From Rufibacter sediminis (GTDB lineage Bacteria; Bacteroidota; Bacteroidia; Cytophagales; Hymenobacteraceae): DNA of 64,000 bases. Made by a program: the position numbers and the translations under genes. How positions within the stretch are numbered: the stretch's first letter is position 1; every line of letters starts with the position of its first letter. This document shows, one piece after another, positions 62,008 through 64,000 of the stretch. Under the pieces are notes generated by a model. It worked only from the letters and a program-made list of their open reading frames with translations, was not told the DNA's origin and did no database searches. The stretch covers positions 62,001-126,000 of the forward strand of contig NZ_JACOAF010000008.1 of assembly GCF_014269285.1 (NCBI RefSeq), read 5' to 3'.

Positions 62008-62997
62008 CTACAGACGCTTCGCAATGGAATTGAGCTCCGGTAAAACTTTCTCACCGAAGAACTCAATGTATTGCTCCTGTTTCAGGTTCACGTTGTGCAG
62101 GTGTAATTGGGTGAAGCCAAGTTCCAAGTCTTTGGCCAGCCAGTCAAGGTGTTCCTGGGCGCTGTCTGAGATACGTACGTGCGGCTCCAGCTCGTCGGGT
62201 TTGACCATGCTGCCCGCCGCATCGAATCCCTGCAACGTAGGGATGTCTGAGAGGAGAGAGGAGGGGAAGACGTTGTTTTTCCATTGCTCATGAGCGCCTT
62301 GGCGAGCCATTTCCCTGGACGTGTCATACGACAACTGAACTTTCAGGTGCATGGGCTTTCCCTCACCGCCTCCTCTGTGGAAAGCGTCCACCATTTTTTG
62401 TAACTCCTGGGGAGGCTTGGAGATGGTGATCATGCCATCGGCCCAGCTGCCTACCCATTCGGCGGTTTCTGGAGTGATGGCAGCGCCAAGGACCGGAGGC
62501 ATGTACTCAGGCAGCGTGTACAGTTTGGCGTATTCCACGTCCACCAGGCCTTTGTGCGTCACGGTTTCTCCCCGCCAAAGCGCGCGCATGATGTCTACGC
62601 AGAGTTTAAGCCGATCATTCCTTTCCTGTTTATTGGGCCATTTCTGTCCGGTGATGCGCTCGTTCAGAAACTGCCCGCTGCCTGCCGCCAGAAAGAACCG
62701 GTGCGGAAACATCTCGCACAACGTGGCTACCTTCTGCGCCGCCACTGCCGGATGGTACCGCTGCCCCGGCGCCGAAACCACCCCGAAAGGAAGGGAAGTA
62801 GCCTGCATGGCTGCCCCCAACCAACTCCAGGCATACCCACTTTCGCCCTGATTTTCACTCCAAGGATAGAAATGATCGGAGGAAAGAATATTGCCGAAGC
62901 CGGCCTGTTCTGCCTTCTGAACCAAGGTGATTAAATGGCTGGGCTTGAACTGCTCATGGGAAGCATGGTAACCAATGGTGATGTCTTTATTAGGCAT
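62008..62997 (-). CDS. Luciferase-like (LLM class) flavin oxidoreductase
   Basis: 329-aa cytoplasmic protein from the ATG at 62997 (MPNKDITIGYHASHEQFKPSHLITLVQKAEQAGF); the frame extends 82 codons upstream with no family similarity. Blocks ILSSDHFYPWSENQGESGYAWSWLGAAMQAT, FGVVSAPGQRYHPAVAAQKVATLCEMFPHRFFLAAGSGQFLNE and GAAITPETAEWVGSWADGMITI are those of the luciferase-like TIM-barrel superfamily close to F420-dependent dehydrogenases. No F420 pathway is expected in Bacteroidota, so an FMN-using member is likely. Substrate unknown. Confidence 0.88.
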   Translation of the reverse strand: MPNKDITIGYHASHEQFKPSHLITLVQKAEQAGFGNILSSDHFYPWSENQGESGYAWSWLGAAMQATSLPFGVVSAPGQRYHPAVAAQKVATLCEMFPHRFFLAAGSGQFLNERITGQKWPNKQERNDRLKLCVDIMRALWRGETVTHKGLVDVEYAKLYTLPEYMPPVLGAAITPETAEWVGSWADGMITISKPPQELQKMVDAFHRGGGEGKPMHLKVQLSYDTSREMARQGAHEQWKNNVFPSSLLSDIPTLQGFDAAGSMVKPDELEPHVRISDSAQEHLDWLAKDLELGFTQLHLHNVNLKQEQYIEFFGEKVLPELNSIAKRL

Positions 62998-63240
62998 GTG
63001 GCATCTTGAATGTGAAGAATTCGGTGTAGAAACGTGTCCCTTCCTTTTACCTGAATTGCAGCATTCATGGGTTAACCCAAAATGGGAATATGCTATGCGA
63101 GCAAAAGAGAAGCGGAAACTAAATTCTAGTTTTAGAACGGCTTTCTGCAAAGCAGGTTTGATGGATAAGTTAAAGTTTTCCTGCACATTAGTGCAGGAAG
63201 GGAAGTTGCCGTGCATTTGGAATGCATACGGCCAACAAAG
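62998..63240. other. Spacer upstream of the flavin oxidoreductase
   Basis: An open frame continues through it in phase with the oxidoreductase, but the translated residues lack any family similarity or leader. I see no promoter box. Confidence 0.35.
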
Positions 63241-63284
63241 CATCGGTTTTAAGCATGTTTTCAGAAAATAAGCTTAAAACCGAC
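63241..63284. repeat. Palindromic intergenic repeat, copy 13
   Basis: TCGGTTTTAAGCATGTTTTC / GAAAATAAGCTTAAAACCGA, near-perfect over 20 bp with one mismatch. Confidence 0.82.
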
Positions 63285-63321
63285 GGATAATAAAGTAATG
63301 TGCTTAAAAGGTTACCGTTGG

Positions 63322-63999
63322 TTACGCGGGCGCTTGATCCAGATCCTTGATTTCTTTCTTGTAGGCGGAAGGTAAAATGATGGATTTCAAAAACCAATCT
63401 AACTTGAGATTCCGACTGATTTTGTAACCCTGCAGCAGGGGAGAGATAAGTGAGGTTTTCCGGAAGCCTAATAATGCCTTAACCCGCTCTGGAACCACCA
63501 GGATTTGAGCCTCTAGTAATAACCTGTACCGCACAGTGCCTAAATGTTTTTGATATTGTTTAAACAAATCATGCGTAAAATGGCTCACCACAAGATCTTG
63601 CTGTAAGTGCTCTTCCCGCATTCGTATCCATTCTGGGTAGGTGATTGGCAGGCCCGTCAGCCCCATCCGGTCGCCTACTCGGTAGAAAACTTCGAAGACT
63701 TCGGCTTTCTCCTCCTCTGTGAGGACTCTTTCCAGCACTTCAAACGAACGGATGGAGTAGTCAATCAGCATAAAGAGCACATCGCGGTAGGCCCAATCCG
63801 GAATGGAAGCTCCGCGTTTGGCCTCCACCGCTCCATGAATACTTGCCATCTTGTCAATAGTCCTGTGCGCCACATCCATGGACGAAAATACGATCTGCCG
63901 GGCATACGCCACGGTAGAGAATAGCCGACCTAACGGATCGGCGGGTAATCGGCCGGTAAAGTAAAGCCAGTCCACCGCTTTGTTTAAGGCAAATTCCGC
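63322..63999 (-). CDS. MpaB/DUF2236-like protein, 5' truncated by the window edge
   Basis: The visible 225 residues continue in frame to the end of the window (upstream of a GTG at 63975 the frame reads AEFALNKA and stays open), so the N terminus lies outside. The sequence FALNKAVDWLYFTGRLPADPLGRLFSTVAYARQIVFSSMDVAHRTIDKMASIHGAVEA, and further YRDVLFMLIDYSIRSFEVLERVLTEEEKAEVFEVFYRVGDRMGLTGLPITYPEW, is typical of the oxygenase-like MpaB catalytic family, which includes latex-clearing protein homologues. Haem ligands of that family would be histidines such as those in SSMDVAHRTI and ASIHGAV, but this is not certain. Function in this organism unknown. Confidence 0.8.
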   Translation of the reverse strand, partial: AEFALNKAVDWLYFTGRLPADPLGRLFSTVAYARQIVFSSMDVAHRTIDKMASIHGAVEAKRGASIPDWAYRDVLFMLIDYSIRSFEVLERVLTEEEKAEVFEVFYRVGDRMGLTGLPITYPEWIRMREEHLQQDLVVSHFTHDLFKQYQKHLGTVRYRLLLEAQILVVPERVKALLGFRKTSLISPLLQGYKISRNLKLDWFLKSIILPSAYKKEIKDLDQAPA

Positions 64000-64000
64000 T

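Noticed and set aside
3701-63284. CRISPR array as explanation of the repeated palindromes
   Set aside because: Copies are dispersed singly through many intergenic regions rather than regularly spaced, and no cas gene is present.

Overview
The window looks like a chromosomal segment of a Bacteroidota member of the order Cytophagales, most likely near Rufibacter, Pontibacter or Hymenobacter. The evidence is two cargo proteins with type IX secretion C-terminal signals, several TAnnTTTG promoter boxes, a one-polypeptide cytochrome b succinate dehydrogenase, a Bacteroidota-type division cluster, and many PAS histidine kinases with stand-alone receivers. The taxon is an inference from gene content; no rRNA gene is present. 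No tRNA, CRISPR array, integrase or insertion sequence was recognised.

Layout. (1) 2-12595: a compact division and cell wall cluster on the + strand, ftsI(partial)-murE-mraY-murD-ftsW-murG-murC-ftsQ-ftsA-ftsZ, with many start/stop overlaps and a strong terminator after ftsZ. It covers lipid I/II synthesis from UDP-MurNAc-L-Ala and the core divisome. (2) 12961-17185, - strand: a flavin reductase and the sdhC-sdhA-sdhB operon. (3) 17534-23255, + strand: a large secreted fibronectin-like protein, fabD and a membrane nucleotide-sugar dehydratase. (4) 23516-25950: a hydrolase-folK pair and a divergent polyprenyl synthase. (5) 26138-28112: three AT-rich orphan genes, each followed by an imperfect palindrome and arranged like integron gene cassettes. 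(6) 28405-34882: a tripartite RND efflux operon and a small membrane protein. (7) 35141-41745: a thioredoxin-like lipoprotein, aconitase and a secreted subtilase. (8) 42319-55748: two PAS kinase/receiver modules flanking Trk/Ktr potassium uptake, trehalase and small membrane proteins, then a Pmp3-type lipoprotein and two small related cytosolic proteins; this reads as a stress or osmotic island. (9) 56131-63999: an M16 peptidase, a polyprenyl-phosphate sugar transferase with a polytopic partner, a flavin oxidoreductase and the 3' part of an MpaB-like gene.

The most striking non-coding feature is a family of about 20 palindromic intergenic repeats, roughly 35 bp each. Their two arms vary together from copy to copy. 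They sit between transcription units, often fused to terminator hairpins or directly before start codons. The cassette-like array and this covarying repeat family are the two things most worth following up. Positions were read by eye, so repeat and motif edges can be off by one or two bases.
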